Assembly (NCBI GenBank): GCA_900755895.1
Contig: CAAEIG010000088.1
Coordinates: 1 to 6,616 of the forward strand
Length of the DNA: 6,616 bases
Direction: 5' to 3'
Source of the DNA: Clostridia bacterium
Lineage (GTDB): Bacteria > Bacillota > Clostridia > Oscillospirales > Acutalibacteraceae
Numbering within the stretch: the first letter of the stretch is position 1; the number at the start of each line of letters is the position of its first letter. This document shows positions 1-6,479 of this stretch, piece after piece. The notes under the pieces were generated by a model. The model was given only the letters and a program-made list of their open reading frames with translations. It was not told the origin of the DNA and did no database searches. Position numbers and translations under genes: made by a program.

Positions 1-28
1 ATCGCTTTTATTTGGCTTTTGAAGAGCT

Positions 29-46
29 GCTGTCTTGCGCGACAGC
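29..46 (-). promoter_or_regulatory. Hairpin at the predicted 5' end of the leftward transcript
   Basis: A perfect 6-bp inverted repeat, GCTGTC / GACAGC, encloses a 6-nt loop. It begins almost at the start site predicted for the leftward promoter at 53-80, so the RNA would open with a small stem-loop. Such 5'-terminal hairpins can protect mRNAs from 5'-dependent decay, or form part of the leader of a stable RNA or ribosomal-protein operon. Only the repeat is seen directly; the role is inferred. The transcribed gene lies off the left edge. Confidence 0.5.
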
Positions 47-52
47 TTATTT

Positions 53-80
53 ATAATACCACACTTTCAACCATTGTCAA
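53..80 (-). promoter_or_regulatory. Strong leftward sigma-A-type promoter
   Basis: Read on the minus strand, a perfect -35 hexamer TTGACA (75-80) is separated by 16 nt from TATTAT (53-58). The -10 matches consensus at five of six bases and is preceded by TGG, giving an extended -10 motif. Initiation is expected near position 46, directing transcription off the left edge and divergently from pckA. The match is better than for any other promoter in the window, and the A-tracts at 85-123 reinforce it. The controlled gene is not visible. Confidence 0.75.
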
Positions 81-84
81 CACC

Positions 85-123
85 TTTTTTCGATTTTTTT
101 CATAATTTTTTCGATTTATTTTT
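85..123 (-). promoter_or_regulatory. Phased A-tracts upstream of the leftward promoter (UP-element-like)
   Basis: T-runs on the + strand (A-tracts on the transcribed sense) lie at 85-90, 94-100, 106-111 and 115-123, the last broken by one A. Their centres are about 87.5, 97, 108.5 and 119, close to one helical turn apart. The array begins just upstream of the -35 hexamer, where the RNA polymerase alpha C-terminal domains bind. Phased A-tracts bend DNA, and A-rich UP elements are known to boost rRNA and other strong promoters. Function here is inferred from position and spacing. Confidence 0.55.
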
Positions 124-417
124 GGGCAGGGTGCATATGGACGCTTTAACGTGGTTTCTCTATTCTATCAAATTCAATCCCCTTTCTATCCCTTATTCAT
201 CCCCCATGTTCCCCTATACATTATAATGCAAGGGAATACCTATCTCGCAACACTCTCAAGCATTCTCTCTCACTTTCTAATCACATCAATCCCGCTTTTC
301 TCTGGCTTTTCCTCGCAGTGTTCCCAGTTTCTATTCATTTTATTTTTCCTCCCGGTCTCCGCCTATTCTTTTCCCTACCAAATTTGTTACTTTTATGAGA
401 ATTTAAGTCCAAGTTTG
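124..417. other. Non-coding, pyrimidine-rich intergenic stretch
   Basis: No convincing gene is present. The short open frames here lack a good ribosome binding site, have low-complexity Phe/Pro/Ser/Leu-rich translations and do not share the codon bias of the real genes. The + strand is markedly rich in C and T, especially about 160-375, with long runs of TTTCTCT, CCC and TTTTCC type. The stretch separates two divergent transcription units. I see no clear terminator or operator in it. Confidence 0.6.
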
Positions 418-445
418 TTGATTTTGGCGAATTTTTATGTATAAT
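418..445 (+). promoter_or_regulatory. pckA promoter
   Basis: TTGATT (418-423; four of six consensus bases) is separated by 16 nt from a perfect TATAAT (440-445). Transcription would start near 452, giving a leader of roughly 104 nt before the pckA ATG at 556. No better promoter is visible between here and the gene. Confidence 0.65.
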
Positions 446-454
446 GTTAGGTAG

Positions 455-477
455 GAGAATACGCAATCGTATATCTC
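455..477 (+). promoter_or_regulatory. First pckA leader hairpin or operator
   Basis: An inverted repeat pairs GAGAATACG (455-463) with CGTAT and TCTC (468-472 and 474-477), leaving one bulged A and a CAAT tetraloop: nine pairs in all. It starts within a few bases of the predicted transcription start. It could act as a 5' RNA stem or as a repressor site blocking early transcription. The repeat is seen directly; the role is unknown. Confidence 0.4.
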
Positions 478-492
478 AATTGCTTTCTGTGA

Positions 493-519
493 TATTCTAT
501 GGCTGGATAGCGCAGAATA
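493..519 (+). promoter_or_regulatory. Second pckA leader hairpin
   Basis: TATTCT (493-498) pairs with AGAATA (514-519), and an inner GCT/AGC pair closes a GGAT loop, giving a 6+3-bp stem with a small internal loop. The right arm lies in a copy of AGAATAC (514-520), which also occurs at 456-462 in the first hairpin, so alternative pairing between the two elements is possible. No T-run follows, so it is not an intrinsic terminator. It does not match a riboswitch class I recognise. Confidence 0.3.
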
Positions 520-534
520 CACATGACCATTCTT

Positions 535-545
535 AAGGAAAGAGG
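535..545 (+). promoter_or_regulatory. pckA ribosome binding site
   Basis: The purine run AAGGAAAGAGG ends 10 nt before the ATG at 556. It decides the start: the in-frame ATG at 523 lies upstream of this site and has no Shine-Dalgarno sequence of its own. Confidence 0.7.
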
Positions 546-555
546 TATTTGTAAC

Positions 556-2160
556 ATGGCAAATCTGGATCTTACCAAGTATGGCATCACCGGCACGACT
601 GAGATCGTGCACAATCCTTCCTACGAGCTGCTGTTCGAGGAAGAGACCAAGCCCGAACTGGTAGGCTACGAAAAGGGTCAGGTCAGCGAGCTGGGTGCTG
701 TCAACGTTATGACTGGTGTTTACACTGGCCGTTCCCCCAAGGATAAGTACATCGTCATGGACGAAAACTCCAAGGACACCGTTTGGTGGACTTCTGACGA
801 GTACAAGAACGACAACCATCCCATGAGCGAGAGCACCTGGGCTACCGTTAAGGATATCGCCAAGAAGGAACTGTGCAACAAGCGCCTGTTCGTTGTTGAC
901 GCTTTCTGCGGCGCTAACAAGGATACCCGCATGGCCATTCGTTTCATCGTGGAAGTGGCCTGGCAGGCACACTTTGTTACCAACATGTTCATCAAGCCCA
1001 CCGCCGAGGAACTGGAAAACTTTGAGCCTGACTTCGTTGTCTACAACGCTTCCAAGGCTAAGGTTGAGAACTACAAGGAACTGGGCCTGAACAGCGAGAC
1101 CTGCGTTGCCTTCAACATCACCAGCCATGAGCAGGTTATCATCAACACCTGGTACGGCGGCGAGATGAAGAAGGGCATGTTCTCCATGATGAACTACTTC
1201 CTGCCGCTGAAGGGCATGGCTTCCATGCACTGCTCCGCCAACACCGATAAGGAAGGCAAGAACACCGCCATCTTCTTCGGTCTGTCCGGCACCGGCAAGA
1301 CCACCCTGTCCACCGACCCGAAGCGCCTGCTGATCGGCGACGACGAGCACGGCTGGGACGACAACGGCGTCTTCAACTTTGAGGGTGGCTGCTACGCCAA
1401 AGTCATCAACCTGGACAAAGATTCTGAGCCTGACATCTACAACGCCATCAAGCGCAACGCTCTGCTGGAGAACGTCTCCCTCGACGCCGAAGGCAAGATC
1501 GATTTCGCTGATAAGAGCGTGACCGAGAACACTCGTGTTTCCTACCCCATCAACCACATTCAGAACATCGTTCGCCCGATTTCTTCTGCTCCGGCAGCCA
1601 AGAATGTTATCTTCCTGTCTGCTGACGCATTCGGCGTTCTGCCCCCGGTCTCCATCCTGACCCCGGCTCAGACCCAGTACTACTTCCTGTCTGGCTTTAC
1701 CGCAAAGCTGGCCGGCACCGAGCGCGGCATCACCGAGCCCACCCCGACCTTCTCTGCTTGCTTCGGCCAGGCATTCCTGGAACTGCATCCCACCAAGTAT
1801 GCTGAAGAGCTGGTCAAGAAGATGGAAAAGAGCGGCGCTAAGGCTTACCTGGTCAACACTGGCTGGAACGGCACTGGCAAGCGTATCTCCATCAAGGATA
1901 CCCGCGGCATCATCGACGCTATCCTGAGCGGCGCTATCAACGAAGCCCCGACCAAGAAGATCCCGTACTTCGATTTCGAAGTTCCCACTTCTCTGCCCGG
2001 CGTTGATCCCGCTATCCTCGATCCTCGTGACACCTATGCAGATGCTGCTGAGTGGAACAAGAAGGCTGAGGACCTGGCAGGCCGCTTCATCAAGAACTTC
2101 GCCAAGTACGAAGGCAACGAGCACGGCAAGGCTCTGGTCTCTGCCGGCCCGCAGCTGTAA
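556..2160 (+). CDS. pckA: Phosphoenolpyruvate carboxykinase (ATP)
   Basis: This gene catalyses the reversible reaction oxaloacetate + ATP to PEP + CO2 + ADP in the cytosol. It may serve gluconeogenesis, or, as in several gut anaerobes, ATP-forming PEP carboxylation toward C4 acids; the sequence does not decide the direction. The product is 534 residues, the usual length (E. coli PckA has 540). Counting from the ATG at 556, family signatures appear in order: substrate-binding GRSPKDK (R59), YGGEMKKG (K205/K206, metal/substrate lysine region), LPLKGMASMHCSAN (H225, Mn ligand), the P-loop GLSGTGKTTLS (K248), metal-binding IGDDEHGW (about 260-267) and ENTRVSYP (R327). No key residue is missing. 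The start at 556 is chosen because the ribosome binding site at 535-545 lies inside the 11-residue extension that the ATG at 523 would add. The gene is monocistronic, with promoter at 418-445 and terminator at 2217-2279. It has no TTA, CTA or TCA codon, suggesting high expression. Confidence 0.97.
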   Translation: MANLDLTKYGITGTTEIVHNPSYELLFEEETKPELVGYEKGQVSELGAVNVMTGVYTGRSPKDKYIVMDENSKDTVWWTSDEYKNDNHPMSESTWATVKDIAKKELCNKRLFVVDAFCGANKDTRMAIRFIVEVAWQAHFVTNMFIKPTAEELENFEPDFVVYNASKAKVENYKELGLNSETCVAFNITSHEQVIINTWYGGEMKKGMFSMMNYFLPLKGMASMHCSANTDKEGKNTAIFFGLSGTGKTTLSTDPKRLLIGDDEHGWDDNGVFNFEGGCYAKVINLDKDSEPDIYNAIKRNALLENVSLDAEGKIDFADKSVTENTRVSYPINHIQNIVRPISSAPAAKNVIFLSADAFGVLPPVSILTPAQTQYYFLSGFTAKLAGTERGITEPTPTFSACFGQAFLELHPTKYAEELVKKMEKSGAKAYLVNTGWNGTGKRISIKDTRGIIDAILSGAINEAPTKKIPYFDFEVPTSLPGVDPAILDPRDTYADAAEWNKKAEDLAGRFIKNFAKYEGNEHGKALVSAGPQL

Positions 2161-2216
2161 TTTCTGCTGCAAGTTCTGTGCACAAGCCGCTTAAGGCTTG
2201 ATTTGTTGTAACGAAT

Positions 2217-2279
2217 AACACCCCCGCCCCGGCGCATGGCCTGCTGCAAAGCAGTGCCGCACCTGAGCGGGGGTGTTTT
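2217..2279 (+). terminator. pckA intrinsic terminator
   Basis: A perfect 11-bp stem pairs AACACCCCCGC (2217-2227) with GCGGGGGTGTT (2267-2277), followed by TT, one C and another T-run (to 2285). The roughly 39-nt apical region is itself structured: GGCCTGC and GCAGTGCC (about 2238-2257) can form an inner stem. It lies 57 nt after the pckA stop. The reverse direction has no T-run, so it appears to act on + transcription only. Confidence 0.85.
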
Positions 2280-2337
2280 CATTTTGCCGGGCCAGCATGC
2301 ACAGCAGCCCGCACAAGAGAAGAAAATATCAGCGCAC

Positions 2338-2383
2338 AAAAAACCACCCGCCGCAGTCCCCTTGCGGGGGCTGCGGCGGGGGG
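2338..2383 (-). terminator. xfp intrinsic terminator
   Basis: Read leftward, a 15-pair stem with a 4-nt loop is formed by 2347-2361 and 2366-2380: ten perfect pairs (CCCGCCGCAG with CTGCGGCGGG), one G-U and four G-C. It is followed by TGG and then six T (2338-2343). It lies about 47 nt beyond the xfp stop. With the pckA terminator it insulates the two convergent genes. Confidence 0.85.
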
Positions 2384-2429
2384 CATATTTTCAGGGTTTG
2401 GGGTTAGTAAACAAAGGGTTCAGAACAAA

Positions 2430-4802
2430 TTACTTGTTCTCAGGCAGATGCCACTTCCAGTCGATGATCTCAGGCAGATCCTGGCCAACTTCGTGGATGT
2501 AGTTCTTATGAGCAACCAGCTTGTCGTTCATCTGCTGGATCAGATAAGCGCCCTTGTTGCCCAGCTGCGGCAGGTGCTGCAGGGCATCCTTAACAAGGTG
2601 GAAGCGGTCGATCTCGTTCTGCACGCGCATATCGAACGGCGTGGTGATGGTGCCTTCCTCCTGGTAGCCATGGACAGACAGGTTGCGGTTGGTACGCTCG
2701 TAGGTCAGCTCATGGATCAGGGTCGGGTAACCATGGAATGCGAAGATGATCGGCTTATCCTTGGTGAACAGAGCATCGTAATCAGCGTCAGACAGGCCAT
2801 GAGGATGCTTGGTGTTGGGCTCAAGCTTCATCAGGTCAACAACGTTGACAACGCGGATCTTCAGTTCGGGCATAGCGTCGCGCAGGATGGTGACAGCAGC
2901 CAGAGTTTCCAGGGTCGGGGTATCACCGCAGCAGGCCATGACGACATCCGGCTCTTCGCCTGCATCGCTGGAAGCCCAATCCCAGATGCCAACGCCCTGG
3001 GTGCAGTGCTTAACAGCCTGCTCCATGGTCAGCCACTGGGGACGCGGATGCTTGGAGGTGACCAGTACGTTGACATAGTCACGGCTGCGGACACAATGGT
3101 CGAAGCAGCTCAGCAAGCAGTTGGTATCCGGCGGCAGGTACAGGCGGACAACGTCTGCCTTCTTGTTGGCGATGTGATCCAGGAAGCCGGGATCCTGATG
3201 GGTGAAGCCATTGTGATCCTGCTGCCATACGTTGGAGGTCAGGATCAGGTTCAGAGAAGCAATGCTCTGGCGCCAGGGCAGCTGGCTGCAAACCTTCAGC
3301 CACTTAGCATGCTGTGCAACCATGGAGTCCACCACGCGGATGAAGCTCTCGTAGGAAGCAAAGAAGCCGTGACGACCGGTCAGCAGGTAGCCTTCCAGCC
3401 AGCCTTCGCACATATGCTCGGACAGCATGGAGTCCATGATGCGGCCGTCGTGTGCCAGGAATTCATCGCCCGGGATGATGGTGGAGTTCCAATCACGCTG
3501 GGTAGCTTCGAAGCACTTGTACAGACGGTTGGACATGGTCTCGTCAGGTCCAAAGATGCGGAAGTTTTTAGCATCAGCATTCAGCTTGAGCACGTCGCGG
3601 ATGTAACCGCCCAGCTCGATCATATCCTGCTTCTCGACAGAGCCGGGGAACGGGATATCCACTGCATACTGCTTGAAATCGGGGGTACGCAGGTCACGCA
3701 GCAGCTTGCCGCCGTTTGCGTGCGGGTTGGCAGCCAGACGGCGGTCGCCGGTGGGAGCCAGTTCCTGCAGTTCGGGGATCAGAGTGCCGTTCTCATCGAA
3801 CAGTTCCTCAGCGTGGTAGCTGTGCAGCCATTCTTCGATCTGCTTCAGGTGCTCTTCCTGGTTCGGGGTGCCAACAGTGATGTCGATGGGCACCTGGTGT
3901 GCACGGAAGGTGCCCTCGATGGGCTTGCCGTCCACTACCTTCGGGCCAGTCCAGCCCTTCGGGGTGCGCAGAACGATCATAGGCCACTGGATATGGCCCA
4001 TATCCTCGCCAGCACGGGCGCGCTTCTGGATGTCGTGGATCTCTTCGATGACGGTATCCAGGGTCTCAGCCATCTTCTCGTGCATGGTCATCGGGTCGTC
4101 GCCTTCAACGAAGTACGGCTTCCAGGAGCAGCCACGGAAGAAGCTCTCCATCTCTTCATGGGTCATACGGCCAAAGATGGTGGGGTTGGAGATCTTGTAG
4201 CCATTCAGGTGCAGGATGGGCAGAACAGCGCCGTCACCCACGGGGTTCAGGAACTTGTTGGACTGCCAGCTGGTGGCCAGGGGGCCGGTCTCAGCTTCGC
4301 CGTCGCCAACGGTAACTGCGCAGATCAGATCCGGGTTATCGAACACAGCGCCAAATGCGTGTGCGATGGAGTAGCCCAGCTCGCCGCCTTCGTTGATGGA
4401 GCCCGGAGTTTCGGGTGCAACGTGGCTGGAGATGCCGCCGGGGAAGGAGAACTGCTTGAACAGCTTCTTCATGCCCTCTTCATCACGGCTGATGTTGGGG
4501 TAAACTTCAGAGTAGGTGCCATCCAGGTAAGCGTTGGCAACAAAGAAGTTTCCTCCGTGGCCCGGGCCGGAGATCAGGATCATATCCTGGTCGTACTTCT
4601 TGATGACACGGTTCAGGTGAACATAAACGAAGTTCTGGCCAGGCACGGTGCCCCAGTGGCCAACGATCTTCTTCTTCACGTCGTCACGGGTCAGCGGACG
4701 GCGCAGCATGGGGTTATCGAGCAGGTACAGCTGGCCTGCTGCCAGGTAGTTGCTGGCACGCCAATAGGCATCGATCTTTTTCAGTTCGGACGGATTCAGC
4801 AT
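2430..4802 (-). CDS. xfp: Xylulose-5-phosphate/fructose-6-phosphate phosphoketolase
   Basis: This thiamine-diphosphate enzyme of the cytosol cleaves xylulose-5-phosphate with phosphate to acetyl phosphate and glyceraldehyde-3-phosphate. Many members also split fructose-6-phosphate to acetyl phosphate and erythrose-4-phosphate. The 790 residues match the usual length of about 790-825. Visible family motifs are GHWGTVPGQNF (48-58), SGPGHGG (78-84), EGGELGYSIAHAFGA (138-152), the ThDP/Mg site VGDGEAETGPLATSW (165-179) with NGYKI following (200-204), FASYESF (481-487) in the pyrimidine-binding domain, FTHQDPGFLDH (533-543) and a C-terminal transketolase-like domain (about 600-790). The ATG at 4802 has GGGAGG six bases upstream and the family-typical N-terminus. 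It lies 129 bp downstream of the isomerase on the same strand but seems to have its own promoter. Sequence alone cannot say whether it prefers pentose or hexose phosphate. It has no TTA, CTA or TCA codon. Confidence 0.96.
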   Translation of the reverse strand: MLNPSELKKIDAYWRASNYLAAGQLYLLDNPMLRRPLTRDDVKKKIVGHWGTVPGQNFVYVHLNRVIKKYDQDMILISGPGHGGNFFVANAYLDGTYSEVYPNISRDEEGMKKLFKQFSFPGGISSHVAPETPGSINEGGELGYSIAHAFGAVFDNPDLICAVTVGDGEAETGPLATSWQSNKFLNPVGDGAVLPILHLNGYKISNPTIFGRMTHEEMESFFRGCSWKPYFVEGDDPMTMHEKMAETLDTVIEEIHDIQKRARAGEDMGHIQWPMIVLRTPKGWTGPKVVDGKPIEGTFRAHQVPIDITVGTPNQEEHLKQIEEWLHSYHAEELFDENGTLIPELQELAPTGDRRLAANPHANGGKLLRDLRTPDFKQYAVDIPFPGSVEKQDMIELGGYIRDVLKLNADAKNFRIFGPDETMSNRLYKCFEATQRDWNSTIIPGDEFLAHDGRIMDSMLSEHMCEGWLEGYLLTGRHGFFASYESFIRVVDSMVAQHAKWLKVCSQLPWRQSIASLNLILTSNVWQQDHNGFTHQDPGFLDHIANKKADVVRLYLPPDTNCLLSCFDHCVRSRDYVNVLVTSKHPRPQWLTMEQAVKHCTQGVGIWDWASSDAGEEPDVVMACCGDTPTLETLAAVTILRDAMPELKIRVVNVVDLMKLEPNTKHPHGLSDADYDALFTKDKPIIFAFHGYPTLIHELTYERTNRNLSVHGYQEEGTITTPFDMRVQNEIDRFHLVKDALQHLPQLGNKGAYLIQQMNDKLVAHKNYIHEVGQDLPEIIDWKWHLPENK

Positions 4803-4808
4803 AATGTT

Positions 4809-4814
4809 CCTCCC
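4809..4814 (-). promoter_or_regulatory. xfp ribosome binding site
   Basis: On the minus strand GGGAGG lies 6 nt before the ATG, with AA following it. It is a near-ideal Shine-Dalgarno site and fixes the xfp start. Confidence 0.8.
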
Positions 4815-4849
4815 TAGATTTTTGTTTTTTTACGGTTTTTCCCTACGCT

Positions 4850-4869
4850 TAACAGTATAGTGACTGTTA
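4850..4869 (-). promoter_or_regulatory. Inverted repeat overlapping the probable xfp -10 (candidate operator)
   Basis: TAACAGT (4850-4856) and ACTGTTA (4863-4869) form a perfect 7-bp inverted repeat around a 6-nt spacer. On the minus strand the repeat contains TATACT (4854-4859; five of six matches to a -10). The -35 is poor: TATTTT at a 17-nt spacing. Initiation would be near 4847, leaving an A-rich leader of about 45 nt. A 20-bp symmetric site over a -10 is a typical repressor-operator arrangement. It does not match the CcpA cre or Rex consensus. The regulator is unknown. Confidence 0.5.
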
Positions 4870-4931
4870 CCGAAACAAAATAGTGGATTCCGTTCTTGTT
4901 GCTGGATTGTGGTTCAGCTTTTTATGCCAGA

Positions 4932-6422
4932 TCAGGCAAACGGATTCTCGGTCGGGTACGGCAGGCTCTTGGGCTGGTTGTAAGCGATGTCCTGAATGCC
5001 CAGGAACTTGAGGACCTCAAACAGGATCTTGCCGTAATGACCGAATGCAACGGCGCCGTGGTGCGGGTAACGCTTCTGGACCAGAACATGGCGGTAGAAA
5101 CGGCCCATCTCATGGATGCCGAAGATTGCAATGCCGCCGAAGGAGCGGGTAGCAACAGGCAGGATCTCGCCCTCTGCAATGTAGGAGCGCAGGTTGCCCT
5201 CGCTGTCGCACTGCAGACGGTAGAAGGTGATGTCAGAAGGTGCAATGTCGCCTTCCAGGGTGCCGCGGGTGAAGTCGGGATCGCTGCCGGCCGGCTCCAG
5301 CAGACGGTGCTGGATGAGCTGATACTTAACGGCACGGTCGCTGCACATCTTGCAGGCCGGGGTGTTGCCGCAGTGGAAGCCCATGAAGGTATCGGTCAGG
5401 CTGTAATCAAACTTGCCTGCGATGTCCTCATCGTAAATGTACTGGGGCACGCTGTTGTTGATGTCCAGCAGGGTAACGGTATCGCCGGAAGCGCACATGC
5501 CGATGTACTCGGACAGAGCGCCGTAGATATCAACTTCGCAGGAAACGGGGATGCCACGGCTTACCAGGCGGGAGTTGACATAGCAGGGCTCAAAGCCGAA
5601 CTGAGAGGGGAATGCAGGCCAGCACTTGTCAGCAAAAGCAACGTACTTCTTGCTGCCCTTGTGTGCATCTGCCCAGTCCAGCAGGGTCAGCTCAAACTGA
5701 GCCATGCGGGCCAGCAGGTCGGGATAGTAGTGGCCTTCGCCCATCTCGGCAGCCATATCCTTGCAGACATCCTCGATGCGCGGGTCGTTTGCATGCTCTT
5801 TGTAGGAAACCAGCAGGTCCAGCTCGCTGTTCTCTTCCACTTCAACGCCCAGCTCGTACAGGCCCTTGATGGGTGCGTTGCAGGCAAAGAAGTCCTGCGG
5901 GCGGGGGCCGAAGGTGATGATCTTCAGATCACGCACACCCAGCAGGGTGCGGGCGATGGGAACGAACTCGATCATCTTGTCAGCGATCTCATCAGCAGTG
6001 CCGATGGGGTATTCGGGGATGTAGCCCTTCAGGTGGCGCATACCCAGGTTGTAGGAGCAGTTCAGCATGCCGCAGTAAGCATCGCCGCGGCCGTTGATCA
6101 TGTCACCGTCGCCTTCAGCAGCTGCAACAAACATGCAGGGGCCGTTGAAGAACTTTGCGATCAGGGTTTCCGGAGTTTCGGGGCCAAAGTTGCCCAGGAA
6201 AACGGTCAGAGCATTGCAGCCAGCCTCGGTAACCTCGGCAACAGCCTTCTCCATGTCCTTCTCGTTCTCAACAGTGGTCTTTGCCTCGTACAGGTCCAGA
6301 CCCTTAGCCTGGCAGGCTGCCACGATAGCGGCGCGGCGCTTTTCGCTCAGCTGAATGGGGAAACAGTCACGGCTGACGGCAACAATGCCCAGCTTGACTT
6401 CAGGGATGTTGGTAGACTTCAT
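4932..6422 (-). CDS. L-fucose/L-arabinose isomerase family protein (aldose-ketose isomerase)
   Basis: This is probably a cytosolic metal-dependent sugar isomerase converting an aldose to its ketose. The 496 residues are shorter than E. coli FucI (591) and close to typical AraA (about 500). Candidate Mn-binding residues are E296 (in CEVDIYGA) and D320 (in LLDINN). Their 24-residue spacing equals that of FucI E337/D361 as I recall them, whereas AraA uses two glutamates further apart. H350 (GFHCGN) and the C-terminal HHGAVAFGH (454-462) could supply the histidine ligand. An N-terminal Rossmann-like part contains LGNFGPETPE (76-85). Cysteines are frequent, including CGNTPACKMC (351-360). The start at 6422 is fixed by CGGAGGG seven bases upstream. 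Its neighbour xfp would use a pentulose phosphate product after phosphorylation, so a pentose (arabinose, xylose) or a 6-deoxyhexose is plausible. I give no gene symbol because the substrate is not determined. No strong terminator separates it from xfp, so partial readthrough is possible. Confidence 0.85.
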   Translation of the reverse strand: MKSTNIPEVKLGIVAVSRDCFPIQLSEKRRAAIVAACQAKGLDLYEAKTTVENEKDMEKAVAEVTEAGCNALTVFLGNFGPETPETLIAKFFNGPCMFVAAAEGDGDMINGRGDAYCGMLNCSYNLGMRHLKGYIPEYPIGTADEIADKMIEFVPIARTLLGVRDLKIITFGPRPQDFFACNAPIKGLYELGVEVEENSELDLLVSYKEHANDPRIEDVCKDMAAEMGEGHYYPDLLARMAQFELTLLDWADAHKGSKKYVAFADKCWPAFPSQFGFEPCYVNSRLVSRGIPVSCEVDIYGALSEYIGMCASGDTVTLLDINNSVPQYIYDEDIAGKFDYSLTDTFMGFHCGNTPACKMCSDRAVKYQLIQHRLLEPAGSDPDFTRGTLEGDIAPSDITFYRLQCDSEGNLRSYIAEGEILPVATRSFGGIAIFGIHEMGRFYRHVLVQKRYPHHGAVAFGHYGKILFEVLKFLGIQDIAYNQPKSLPYPTENPFA

Positions 6423-6429
6423 AAGTTTG

Positions 6430-6436
6430 CCCTCCG
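6430..6436 (-). promoter_or_regulatory. Isomerase ribosome binding site
   Basis: On the minus strand CGGAGGG lies 7 nt before the ATG at 6422, a strong Shine-Dalgarno match that fixes the start. Confidence 0.75.
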
Positions 6437-6479
6437 TTTATTTTTTAATTTTGCTCTGCTCAATATCAAGTTAGGAAGT

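Noticed and set aside
222..227. A perfect TATAAT within a palindromic ATTATAAT between the divergent promoters.
   Set aside because: No -35-like hexamer occurs at 16-18 nt on either strand, so it is probably a chance match in AT-rich DNA.
35..444. Two short + strand open frames (35-226 and 151-444) upstream of pckA.
   Set aside because: They lie across the leftward promoter and the pyrimidine-rich tract, lack Shine-Dalgarno sites, have low-complexity translations and do not share the codon bias of the real genes.
523..555. An upstream in-frame ATG that would add 11 residues to PckA.
   Set aside because: No ribosome binding site precedes it, and the purine run serving the ATG at 556 falls inside the extension.
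403..2172. A 589-codon open frame antisense to pckA.
   Set aside because: It is exactly in codon register with pckA and exists because the gene avoids TTA, CTA and TCA. It has no ribosome binding site, and its Val/Gly/Asp-rich product resembles no family I know.
2236..2502. An 88-codon + strand open frame across the convergent intergenic region.
   Set aside because: It starts inside the pckA terminator, runs through the xfp terminator and into the xfp 3' end, and has no ribosome binding site.
2448..4817. A 789-codon open frame antisense to xfp.
   Set aside because: It is a codon-register shadow of the phosphoketolase, whose sense protein has intact ThDP and phosphoketolase motifs. The antisense product is low-complexity and rich in Val, Gln, Asp and Gly.
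4870..4931. A possible terminator between the isomerase and xfp.
   Set aside because: Only 4-bp complementary pieces (such as GCTG/CAGC) are present, and no T-run follows on the minus strand, so termination here is not supported.
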